NCBI GenBank assembly: GCA_947253305.1
Contig: CAMXYZ010000062.1
Coordinates: 1-5,205 of the forward strand
Length of the DNA: 5,205 bases
Source of the DNA: an uncultured Helcococcus sp.
Lineage (GTDB): Bacteria; Bacillota; Clostridia; Tissierellales; Peptoniphilaceae
Reading direction: 5' to 3'
Both the position numbers and the translations under genes were made by a program. Below the pieces are notes generated by a model that worked only from the letters and a program-made list of their open reading frames with translations, made no database searches and had not been told where the DNA came from. This document shows, piece by piece, positions 1 through 5,205 of the stretch (position 1 is its first letter; each line of letters opens with the position of its first letter).

Positions 1-47
1 CTACACGTAAGGAGTCGTCGGCAGCGTCAGATGTGTATAAGAGACAG
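1..47 (+). other. Illumina Nextera i5 adapter (sequencing artefact)
   Basis: This is synthetic sequence, not genome. Bases 1-6 are the end of the P5 primer (CTACAC). Bases 7-14 (GTAAGGAG) match the Nextera i5 index 505. Bases 15-28 are TCGTCGGCAGCGTC, and bases 29-47 are the 19-bp Tn5 mosaic end AGATGTGTATAAGAGACAG. The parts occur in exactly the order of a Nextera library molecule. Genomic sequence therefore starts at base 48, and the window begins at the end of a contig assembled from an untrimmed read. The mosaic end here should not be annotated as a transposon. Confidence 0.98.
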
Positions 48-376
48 CTGGAATAGTTATTGGAAGCAAGGGAGAAACACTAAATGCTATCCAATATATA
101 CTAAGTTTAATTACAAATTCAAATTCAAATCAATTTTATAGAATTACATTGGATGTTGCAGATTACAGAGAAAGAAGAAAGAAATCTATTGAAGCAAATG
201 CACAAAAAGTTGCGTTTAGAGTATTAAAAACTAAAAAATCAATAGCATTAAAACCTATGAATTCTTATGAAAGAAGAATAGTTCATTATACATTACAAAA
301 CTATAAAGGAATAGAAACTGTATCAACAGGTAAATTTCCAAATAGAAAAGTAATTATTAAGTACGAAGATCAATAG
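48..376 (+). CDS. khpB: RNA-binding protein KhpB/Jag, 5'-truncated (KH and R3H domains)
   Basis: This is the C-terminal part of the KH-R3H RNA-binding protein KhpB (Jag, SpoIIIJ-associated protein). The reading frame is already open at the first genomic bases: the first full codon is at 50, giving 108 visible residues. The start and the Jag-N domain are lost at the contig break. Visible residues 1-8 read GIVIGSKG, the KH-domain GxxG RNA-binding loop (GSKG at 5-8), followed by ETLNAIQYI as in Jag proteins. The R3H domain follows, with the defining Arg-x3-His at R75-H79 inside MNSYERRIVHYTLQN. A TTG at 149 could be misread as a start, but it lies inside the KH domain. In Firmicutes KhpB works with KhpA as a broad RNA-binding regulator linked to cell division and envelope growth. 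It normally sits between yidC and mnmE near the origin, as the downstream genes here support. The family call is secure. Confidence 0.93.
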
Positions 377-383
377 ATAAATT

Positions 384-418
384 ACCCCTAAATAATATTT
401 TTAGGGGTTTTATTATTA
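384..418 (+). terminator. Intrinsic terminator after khpB
   Basis: A perfect 9-bp stem pairs bases 384-392 (ACCCCTAAA) with 400-408 (TTTAGGGGT) around a 7-nt loop. It is followed by a T-rich tract, with T also at 409-411. The stem lies 7 nt after the khpB stop codon. It ends only about 28 nt before the mnmE start codon, which leaves little room for a separate downstream promoter. Confidence 0.85.
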
Positions 419-433
419 AAATCATAAATGAAA

Positions 434-439
434 GTGAGG
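434..439 (+). promoter_or_regulatory. Shine-Dalgarno of mnmE
   Basis: GTGAGG at 434-439 is 6 nt upstream of the ATG at 446. An in-frame ATG at 428 lies upstream of this site and has no purine-rich site at a suitable distance, because the terminator tract precedes it. The site therefore decides for 446 as the mnmE start. Confidence 0.7.
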
Positions 440-445
440 TTAAAT

Positions 446-1822
446 ATGGCGGAAAACACAATAGCGGCTATATCCACAGCTGTTGGTGAAGCTGGTATCG
501 GGATCGTAAGAATGTCCGGAGACAAATCATTCGATATAGCAAGAGAAATATTTAGAGATTATAAAAAATCAAAAGTAGCAGAATTCGAAAACAGAAAACT
601 TAACTATGGCTTCATTTATGATGGAGAAGATATGATAGATGAAGTCTTAATAGCTTTTATGAAAGGACCGAGAACATATACTAGAGAAGATATCGTAGAG
701 ATATATTGTCACGGTGGTTTCATAGCTGTTAAGAAGGTTCTAAATTTACTTCTTAAAAATGGGGCTTTTATGGCGGAAAGAGGAGAATTTACCAAAAGAG
801 CATTTCTAAATGGTAGACTAGATCTTTCTCAAGCTGAGGCTGTAATAGACTTGATTGATGCTAAAACTGAAAAAGCATACGAGGCTTCCCTACTTCAATT
901 AAAAGGAAGTGTCGCATCAAAAGTAAAAGAAATAAAAAATAAAATGTTAGATTTAATGGCAAGAGTTGAATACTCCATCAATTTTATGGAAGATTACGAA
1001 GATGATTTGCCATTAGATCCCCTATTCGAAAAATCAGACGATATAGTTAATATGCTTGATGAGTTAATTAACTCAGCTAATCAAGGTAGAATACTTAAAG
1101 AAGGTGTTAAAACAGCAATCATTGGTAAACCAAATGTTGGAAAATCATCATTATTAAATGCGCTTTTAAGAGAGAACAGAGCTATAGTAACAGATATTGC
1201 TGGTACTACCCGAGATACTATCGAAGAATCAATAGATTTAGGAGGAGTATCAATAAATATCATAGATACAGCAGGTATCAGGCATACAGATGATGTCGTA
1301 GAATCAATAGGTGTAGAGAAATCTCTACAAATTGCAAATGAAGCCGACTTAGTAATTGCTATATTTGATGTATCGAAAGAATTAGATGAAGAAGATCAAA
1401 AAATTATAGAATTATTGAAAGATAAAAAAGCAATCATACTATTAAATAAGAATGATTTAGAAATAAAAGCTGATAAAAACACTATTTACGATCAGTTTGA
1501 CAAAAATTCAATAATAGAAATGTCAATTCTTAATGACATGGGTATAAAAGAACTTGAAGAGTCTATATTAGATTTATTTTTCGATGGAGAAATTGAAGTA
1601 AAAAACACTACAATAATTACAAATATAAGACATAGAAATTTACTTGTAAAAGCAAAAGACAATATAGTATCTGCTGTTGAAGGAATCAAGCATGGTTATC
1701 CTTTAGATGCTGTAGAAATAGACTTTAGAAACGCTTTCACGCAACTTAGTGAGATAACAGGTGAAACAATAGAAGAAGATATATTAGATAAGATATTCAA
1801 AGATTTTTGTATTGGAAAGTAA
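446..1822 (+). CDS. mnmE: tRNA modification GTPase MnmE
   Basis: This is the K+-dependent GTPase subunit of the MnmE-MnmG complex. The complex adds a (carboxymethyl)aminomethyl group at C5 of wobble uridine 34 in a set of tRNAs, using methylenetetrahydrofolate. From the ATG at 446 the protein has 458 residues, close to E. coli (454) and B. subtilis (459). An alternative in-frame ATG at 428 would add MKVRLN but lacks a good ribosome site. The N-terminal tetrahydrofolate-binding domain begins ENTIAAISTAVGEAGIGIVR, typical of the family. A helical domain surrounds the inserted G domain. The G domain shows G1 GKPNVGKS (227-234, with the Asn linked to K+ binding), G2 GTTRD (253-257), G3 DTAG (274-277) and G4 NKND (334-337). 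The protein ends in the family's CIGK motif (Cys455), needed for the modification reaction. mnmG follows after 25 nt, consistent with co-transcription and joint function. No lesion is visible. Confidence 0.98.
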   Translation: MAENTIAAISTAVGEAGIGIVRMSGDKSFDIAREIFRDYKKSKVAEFENRKLNYGFIYDGEDMIDEVLIAFMKGPRTYTREDIVEIYCHGGFIAVKKVLNLLLKNGAFMAERGEFTKRAFLNGRLDLSQAEAVIDLIDAKTEKAYEASLLQLKGSVASKVKEIKNKMLDLMARVEYSINFMEDYEDDLPLDPLFEKSDDIVNMLDELINSANQGRILKEGVKTAIIGKPNVGKSSLLNALLRENRAIVTDIAGTTRDTIEESIDLGGVSINIIDTAGIRHTDDVVESIGVEKSLQIANEADLVIAIFDVSKELDEEDQKIIELLKDKKAIILLNKNDLEIKADKNTIYDQFDKNSIIEMSILNDMGIKELEESILDLFFDGEIEVKNTTIITNIRHRNLLVKAKDNIVSAVEGIKHGYPLDAVEIDFRNAFTQLSEITGETIEEDILDKIFKDFCIGK

Positions 1823-1834
1823 TAGATTCCAATA
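1810..1834 (+). other. Small inverted repeat over the mnmE stop codon
   Basis: Bases 1810-1817 (TATTGGAA) are perfectly complementary to 1827-1834 (TTCCAATA), with a 9-nt loop holding the mnmE stop codon. The repeat ends exactly where the mnmG ribosome-binding stretch begins (AAAAGGGAG, 1834-1842). There is no T tract after it, so it is not an intrinsic terminator. The left arm is part of the codons for the conserved final CIGK motif, so only the right arm is free to vary. The repeat is visible; any role in mnmG translation or mRNA processing is a guess. Confidence 0.45.
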
Positions 1835-1847
1835 AAAGGGAGACAAA

Positions 1848-3752
1848 ATGGAAGTTAAAACATATATAGCTGGCGAATATGATGTAGCTGTAATTGGTGC
1901 CGGTCACGCTGGTATAGAAGCTGCATTAGCTTCAGCTAGATTAGGTAAAAAAACAGTGATGTTTAGTATCAGCTTGGAAGCTGTTGCCGATTTACCATGC
2001 AATCCTAACATAGGTGGAACAGGTAAAGGTCATCTTGTTAGAGAAATAGATGCCCTAGGTGGAGAAATGGGATTAAATATAGATAAAGCTTCTATACAAT
2101 CCAAGATGCTCAATACATCTAAAGGTCCAGCTATTCACTCACTTAGAGTACAAGCAGACAAGAGAAAATATCACGAAGAAATGAAAAAAATACTAGAGCG
2201 AGAAGACAATCTAAGACTTATCGAAACAGAGATAAAAGATATAATTGTTGAAGATGGTGAAGTTAAAGGAGTCTTATCAGTTACAGGTGCAGTATATAAA
2301 TCAAAGACTGCAATTGTATGTACAGGAACATATCTAAATGGATTAATATTAATGGGAGAACTTCAGTATACATCAGGACCTCATGGTCTTAAAGCAGCTA
2401 CCTACCTATCTTCAAACTTAGAAAAATTAGGCTTTGGACTAAGAAGATTTAAGACTGGTACACCTGCGAGAGTAAATAAGAAATCATTAAACTTAGAAAA
2501 GATGATACCACAATATGGTGATGAAGATCCAGTTCCATTTTCATTTTTAAATATAGACAAGGATTTTAATTATAAACAAGAACTTTGCTATCAAACTTAT
2601 TCTACACCGGAAACACATGAAATAATAAGAAGAGAGCTACACCGCTCCCCTATGTATTCAGGAATAGTACAAGGAATTGGACCTAGATATTGTCCATCTA
2701 TAGAAGATAAGATTGTAAGATTTGCAGATAAAGATTCACATATAATATTTATAGAACCAGAAGGATTGACTACTGACGAGATGTACGTACAAGGAGCATC
2801 CTCTACCCTACCTGTTGAAGTTCAAGAAGAATTTTATAAAACAATAATAGGTCTGGAAAATGTTGAATTTATGCGTCCTGCACATGGTATAGAATATGAC
2901 TGTTTAGACGCAACAACATTAAAATCTAATTTAGAATCTAGACAGGTGAAGAATCTTTTCTTTGCTGGACAAATAAATGGAACATCAGGATATGAAGAAG
3001 CAGCAGCTCAAGGACTTATGGCTGGTATTAATGCTGTTCATAATATAGATGGAAAAGAACCATTTGTATTAGATAGATCAGAAGCTTATATTGGAGTACT
3101 AATAGATGATTTAGTAACCAAAGAACAAATTGAACCTTATAGAATGATGACATCAAGAGCTGAATATAGATTAACTTTAAGACAAGATAATGCTGATCTT
3201 AGATTAACTCAAAAAGGATACGATATAGGATTAGTTACTGAAGAAAGATATAATCTAATGTTGGAAAAGAAAAAATCTATCGAAGATGAAATTAGCAGAT
3301 TAGAAAGCATAGTTTTAACTCCAACAGAAGAAACCAATAAAATACTATTAGAATTAGGTTCTAGAAGAATAAAAACCGCTACAACGCTCTTAGAGCTCAT
3401 TAGAAGACCTGAGTTGACATATGATATGCTTAATGTGCTTGATCCTCTTAGAACCGAAATTAAGAAGCCGTACAAGCTAGAAGTACAAACTCAGATAAAA
3501 TATGAGGGTTATATTAGAAAACAAAATCTTCAAATAGAACAATTCAAAAAAATGGAAAGTAAAAAGCTTGATTCAATTGAAGACTATAATGAAATTGATG
3601 GATTGAAAAAAGAAGCTATCGAAAAACTCAATCTAATTAAACCGGATTCAGTAGGTCAAGCATCTAGAATGCCAGGAGTTACACCTGCAGATATCAATGT
3701 TATTTTAATACATCTTGAAGTTAAAAGAAGGAAAGAAAATGGATCAAATTAA
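1848..3752 (+). CDS. mnmG: tRNA uridine-5-carboxymethylaminomethyl modification enzyme MnmG (GidA)
   Basis: This is the FAD-dependent partner of MnmE. The MnmEG complex modifies C5 of U34 in tRNAs reading split codon boxes ending in A/G. MnmG binds FAD and NADH and carries much of the tRNA-binding surface. The protein has 634 residues, close to the family norm (E. coli 629). The ATG at 1848 is preceded by AAAGGGAG, ending 5 nt upstream. The Rossmann dinucleotide motif GAGHAG is at residues 17-22. The signature PCNPNIGGTGKGHLVREID begins at residue 50 and includes the conserved Cys51. The second conserved catalytic cysteine is Cys282 in RYCPSIEDK. The second GidA signature, GTSGYEEAAAQG, is at 378-389, and SRAEYRLTLRQDNADLRLT at 436-454 is also typical. 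The C-terminal helical domain that contacts MnmE ends with SRMPGVTPADINVILIHLE. All family landmarks are intact. The gene lies 25 nt after mnmE and overlaps rsmG by 14 nt. Confidence 0.98.
   Translation: MEVKTYIAGEYDVAVIGAGHAGIEAALASARLGKKTVMFSISLEAVADLPCNPNIGGTGKGHLVREIDALGGEMGLNIDKASIQSKMLNTSKGPAIHSLRVQADKRKYHEEMKKILEREDNLRLIETEIKDIIVEDGEVKGVLSVTGAVYKSKTAIVCTGTYLNGLILMGELQYTSGPHGLKAATYLSSNLEKLGFGLRRFKTGTPARVNKKSLNLEKMIPQYGDEDPVPFSFLNIDKDFNYKQELCYQTYSTPETHEIIRRELHRSPMYSGIVQGIGPRYCPSIEDKIVRFADKDSHIIFIEPEGLTTDEMYVQGASSTLPVEVQEEFYKTIIGLENVEFMRPAHGIEYDCLDATTLKSNLESRQVKNLFFAGQINGTSGYEEAAAQGLMAGINAVHNIDGKEPFVLDRSEAYIGVLIDDLVTKEQIEPYRMMTSRAEYRLTLRQDNADLRLTQKGYDIGLVTEERYNLMLEKKKSIEDEISRLESIVLTPTEETNKILLELGSRRIKTATTLLELIRRPELTYDMLNVLDPLRTEIKKPYKLEVQTQIKYEGYIRKQNLQIEQFKKMESKKLDSIEDYNEIDGLKKEAIEKLNLIKPDSVGQASRMPGVTPADINVILIHLEVKRRKENGSN
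3726..3732 (+). promoter_or_regulatory. Shine-Dalgarno of rsmG inside the mnmG end
   Basis: AGAAGGA at 3726-3732 lies 6 nt before the ATG at 3739 and is embedded in the last codons of mnmG (the Lys/Arg-rich tail). It selects 3739 as the rsmG start over an in-frame TTG at 3715. The layout makes ribosome hand-over from mnmG likely. Confidence 0.7.
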
Positions 3753-4446
3753 ACTATTTAAAGAAGAAGGATTCGAACTAAAAGATGAGCAATTATCAAT
3801 GTTTGAGAACTTCTACTCCCTACTAGAAGAATGGAATTATAAAATAGATATAACTAAGATTATAGAACCAGAAGAAGTCTATATAAAACATTTTATAGAT
3901 TCTCTACTTATTACAAAATCTGGAGTAATAGAAAAAAATCAAAGAATAATTGATATTGGTACAGGTGGTGGTTTCCCTAGTATACCATTAAAGATTTACA
4001 ATGATACCCTATCCTTTACATTATTAGATAGTTTAAAAAAACGAATAAACTTCTTGGATACAGTAATTGAACAATTAAATCTAATAAATACTATAGCGGT
4101 TCATGGTAGAGCCGAAGAACTGGCAAGAAAAGATGAACACAGAGAGAAGTATGATATTGCAACGTCTAGAGCTGTAGCACCAATGCAAACTTTATTGGAA
4201 TATTGCCTACCTTTTGTTAAAGTTGGAGGATATTTCATAGCTATGAAAGGTCCTAATTATGAAGCAGAATTAAGTCTTTCAAAAGGAGCTATAAAGATTT
4301 TAGGTGGAGTTATCGATAATATAATAAGTTATAAATTACCAAATGAATATGGCGACAGAACATTAATAGTGATAAAAAAAATAAAAGCTACCCCATATCG
4401 TTTCCCAAGAGCTGGTGGAAAGCCAAGAAGTAAACCTTTAACATAG
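3739..4446 (+). CDS. rsmG: 16S rRNA (guanine527-N7)-methyltransferase RsmG (GidB)
   Basis: RsmG transfers a methyl group from S-adenosylmethionine to N7 of G527 in 16S rRNA. Loss of this modification gives low-level streptomycin resistance in several bacteria. From the ATG at 3739 the protein has 235 residues, near B. subtilis RsmG (239) and longer than the E. coli form (207). A TTG start at 3715 would add eight residues without support. LLEEWNYKIDITKI (28-41) is the typical N-terminal helix. The SAM-binding loop DIGTGGGFPSIPLK is at 72-85, followed by LLDSLKKRINFL (95-106) and VHGRAEELA (121-129). EKYDIATSRAVAPMQTLLEY (136-155) and GGYFIAMKG (163-171) are also family landmarks. The tail TPYRFPRAGGKPRSKPL is the usual RsmG ending. 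The gene overlaps mnmG by 14 nt and is followed by a terminator, so it is the last gene of the mnmE-mnmG-rsmG unit. Confidence 0.97.
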   Translation: MDQIKLFKEEGFELKDEQLSMFENFYSLLEEWNYKIDITKIIEPEEVYIKHFIDSLLITKSGVIEKNQRIIDIGTGGGFPSIPLKIYNDTLSFTLLDSLKKRINFLDTVIEQLNLINTIAVHGRAEELARKDEHREKYDIATSRAVAPMQTLLEYCLPFVKVGGYFIAMKGPNYEAELSLSKGAIKILGGVIDNIISYKLPNEYGDRTLIVIKKIKATPYRFPRAGGKPRSKPLT

Positions 4447-4454
4447 ATTAGTAC

Positions 4455-4490
4455 AAACAGAGTATCTTAGATGGTATTCTGTTTTTTATT
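4455..4490 (+). terminator. Intrinsic terminator after rsmG
   Basis: Bases 4457-4466 (ACAGAGTATC) pair with 4473-4482 (GGTATTCTGT) through a 6-nt loop, with two G-U wobbles. The stem runs straight into a T-rich tract (4482-4487, then ATTTT). It starts 8 nt after the rsmG stop codon and separates the mnmE-mnmG-rsmG unit from soj. Confidence 0.85.
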
Positions 4491-4494
4491 TTAA

Positions 4495-4510
4495 AGTTTC
4501 ATATGAAACA
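4495..4510. promoter_or_regulatory. parS-like site 1
   Basis: AGTTTCATATGAAACA contains the perfect 14-bp palindrome GTTTCATATGAAAC (4496-4509). Compared with the parS consensus TGTTTCACGTGAAACA it differs at the first base and at the central CG, which is TA here. It begins about 8 bases after the T tract of the rsmG terminator. Confidence 0.7.
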
Positions 4511-4540
4511 ATCATAATTATATTAATCGGAATATAACTT

Positions 4541-4556
4541 TCTTTCATATGAATCA
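4541..4556. promoter_or_regulatory. Degenerate parS-like site 2
   Basis: TCTTTCATATGAATCA matches the local 16-base motif TGTTTCATATGAAACA at 14 positions. The mismatches are one base in each arm (C at position 2, T at position 14). Its centre lies 46 bp from that of site 1. It may be a weak or decaying site. Confidence 0.4.
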
Positions 4557-4706
4557 AGTCTTCTAGAACATTATAAATTACAGTTTTATATCGATTTTCA
4601 TTTTCTTAACTTCCCTATCAAATTATTATATATTTACTATTAGATAAACAAACTAATTAAAAAATCATAATCTAAATAATTATATTAGATATGATCTTCA
4701 TTCATC

Positions 4707-4744
4707 TATATTAATAATGTTTCATATGAAACATTATTAATATA
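4707..4744. promoter_or_regulatory. parS-like site 3 within a 38-bp perfect palindrome
   Basis: The core TGTTTCATATGAAACA is at 4718-4733. The symmetry continues outwards without a mismatch for 19 bp on each side of the centre (between 4725 and 4726) and breaks at 4706/4745. The outer arms are pure A/T. With no spacer at the centre, the DNA could extrude as a cruciform. Binding of ParB is inferred from resemblance to parS and from the soj neighbour. Confidence 0.72.
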
Positions 4745-4824
4745 ATTTACTACTTTACTATTATTATCTGTCAAAGGTCCTAATATTTTACTCTATCTTA
4801 AATTTACCATTTATCTATAACAGT

Positions 4825-4846
4825 AAATGTTTCATATGAAACATTT
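4825..4846. promoter_or_regulatory. parS-like site 4
   Basis: The core TGTTTCATATGAAACA is at 4828-4843, inside a perfect 22-bp palindrome at 4825-4846 (AAATG...CATTT). Its centre is 110 bp from that of site 3. The 16-base core and one flanking A/T pair on each side are identical to site 3. Confidence 0.72.
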
Positions 4847-4891
4847 CAATAAAATATAGTTTCAGTATTAAAATATTTATTTGCATCAAAA

Positions 4892-4907
4892 AGTTTCATA
4901 TGAAACA
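4892..4907. promoter_or_regulatory. parS-like site 5
   Basis: AGTTTCATATGAAACA contains the perfect 14-bp palindrome at 4893-4906 and is identical to site 1 over 16 bases, including the A at the first position. Its centre is 64 bp from that of site 4. It lies about 45 bp upstream of the possible soj -10 box, so a bound protein there could influence soj transcription. Confidence 0.7.
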
Positions 4908-4946
4908 TTATTCTAATTTAAATTATCTTAATTAATTATTATAAAA

Positions 4947-4957
4947 TATGATATAAT
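4947..4957 (+). promoter_or_regulatory. Possible extended -10 promoter of soj
   Basis: TATGATATAAT at 4947-4957 is a perfect extended -10 element (TATGN then TATAAT). No good -35 box lies 17-18 bp upstream; TTAATT at 4928 is the nearest and is poor, which an extended -10 can tolerate. The difficulty is position: transcription would start near 4964, inside the ribosome-binding site and only about 9 nt before the start codon. In DNA this AT-rich such matches also arise by chance. Confidence 0.35.
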
Positions 4958-4962
4958 TTATT

Positions 4963-4969
4963 AGAGGTG
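4963..4969 (+). promoter_or_regulatory. Shine-Dalgarno of soj
   Basis: AGAGGTG at 4963-4969 is a strong ribosome-binding site 3 nt (5 nt from its AGAGG core) before the ATG at 4973. It supports that ATG, where the conserved ParA N-terminus begins directly. Confidence 0.75.
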
Positions 4970-4972
4970 AAT

Positions 4973-5205
4973 ATGAAAATAATATCTGTATTTAATCAAA
5001 AAGGTGGAGTTGGAAAAACAACTACGGTTGTTAATTTAGCTGCAGCTTTGGGAGAAAAAAACAAAAAAATACTAGTTATAGACTTAGATCCACAAGGAAA
5101 TAGTACATCTGGATTAGGAATTGATAAATCAGAATTAGAATCAAGTATTTACGATATAATGATAAATCAAGACTATAAAAATCCTATAGCTACTATGTCT
5201 AAGAA
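4973..5205 (+). CDS. soj: Chromosome-partitioning ATPase Soj/ParA, 3'-truncated
   Basis: This is the N-terminal 77 residues of a ParA-family ATPase, open to the window's edge. ParA/Soj binds ATP, dimerises on DNA and acts with ParB/Spo0J bound at parS in origin segregation; in B. subtilis it also regulates DnaA. The sequence begins MKIISVFNQKGGVGKTTT. This holds the deviant Walker A motif KGGVGKTT (residues 10-17), with both the signature Lys10 and the phosphate-binding Lys15. DLDPQGNSTSGLG (37-49) is the Walker A' region typical of chromosomal ParA. No N-terminal helix-turn-helix precedes the Walker motif, so this is the short chromosomal type rather than a long plasmid type-Ia ParA. Position after rsmG is the classic chromosomal one. 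parB should follow outside the window. The spacer and terminator upstream indicate its own transcription unit. Confidence 0.95.
   Translation, partial: MKIISVFNQKGGVGKTTTVVNLAAALGEKNKKILVIDLDPQGNSTSGLGIDKSELESSIYDIMINQDYKNPIATMSK

Larger units (their letters stand above)
4491..4972. other. AT-rich non-coding region carrying parS-like sites
   Basis: This stretch of about 480 bases between the rsmG terminator and soj has no convincing reading frame on either strand. It is roughly 17% GC by hand count over 4501-4960. It contains five copies of a parS-like palindrome and, at its right end, a possible soj promoter and ribosome-binding site. I found no good DnaA box (TTATNCACA), so I do not call it a replication origin. 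Where B. subtilis carries noc between rsmG and soj, this genome has only this spacer. Confidence 0.75.

Noticed and set aside
29..47. Tn5 mosaic end next to a truncated gene, as if a transposon had inserted in khpB
   Set aside because: It is preceded by the Nextera Read 1 primer and an i5 index, so it is library adapter.
112..127. Short tandem AAATTC repeat in khpB
   Set aside because: It encodes the Asn-Ser linker of the KH domain with only about two to three units; nothing suggests phase variation.
149..376. A 75-residue protein starting at TTG 149
   Set aside because: The same frame is open back to base 50 and encodes the KH-domain GxxG loop upstream; this is an internal codon of khpB.
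428..445. mnmE start at the upstream ATG 428
   Set aside because: The ribosome-binding site lies downstream of this ATG and is correctly spaced for 446, and the conserved N-terminus begins just after 446.
1081..1263. Minus-strand reading frames inside mnmE (also 1492-1689) and mnmG (3209-3475)
   Set aside because: They lie antisense within strongly conserved genes and have no recognisable protein features.
4233..4248. 16-bp palindrome TTTCATAGCTATGAAA inside rsmG, resembling the parS-like arms
   Set aside because: The half-sites are 4 bp further apart than in the cluster and the sequence encodes the conserved IAMKG segment, so it is best explained by coding constraint and chance.
4495..4907. 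CRISPR-like array
   Set aside because: Repeats are short, fully palindromic and unevenly spaced (centres 46, 177, 110 and 64 bp apart), with no unit-length spacers.
4491..4972. Replication origin in the AT-rich spacer
   Set aside because: Only weak matches to DnaA boxes (for example TTATCTATA near 4811) and no TTATNCACA cluster. The repeated palindrome resembles parS and not a DnaA box.

Overview
The window is a piece of the conserved chromosomal neighbourhood beside the replication origin of a low-GC Firmicute. The evidence for that is strongly AT-rich DNA, arginine mostly as AGA, isoleucine often as ATA, purine-rich Shine-Dalgarno sequences, and the gene order khpB(jag)-mnmE-mnmG-rsmG-soj, all on the + strand. 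B. subtilis has the same order, with noc inserted between rsmG and soj. A Clostridia- or Tissierellia-like anaerobe would fit, but the sequence alone does not let me name a genus.

Layout. Bases 1-47 are not biological: they are an untrimmed Illumina Nextera i5 adapter ending in the Tn5 mosaic end, so real DNA starts at base 48 and the window begins at a contig end. Bases 48-376 are the C-terminal half of khpB (KH and R3H RNA-binding domains), followed by an intrinsic terminator. Bases 446-4446 hold three intact genes. mnmE and mnmG encode the two subunits of the tRNA wobble-uridine modification enzyme. rsmG, which overlaps mnmG by 14 nt, encodes the 16S rRNA m7G527 methyltransferase. A second intrinsic terminator closes this unit.

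Bases 4491-4960 contain no gene and are about 17% GC by hand count. They carry five copies (four exact, one degenerate) of the palindrome GTTTCATATGAAAC. These resemble the bacterial centromere site parS (TGTTTCACGTGAAACA) but have TA instead of CG at the centre. One copy is the core of a perfect 38-bp palindrome. Bases 4973-5205 are the start of soj/parA, the chromosome-partitioning ATPase, running off the window; its partner parB would be expected just outside.

Functionally the window combines RNA maturation genes (KhpB, MnmEG, RsmG) with the chromosome segregation locus (ParA plus putative parS). All coding genes are well-known housekeeping families with intact motifs. I see no new gene system. 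The most interesting element is the dense cluster of variant parS-like sites.
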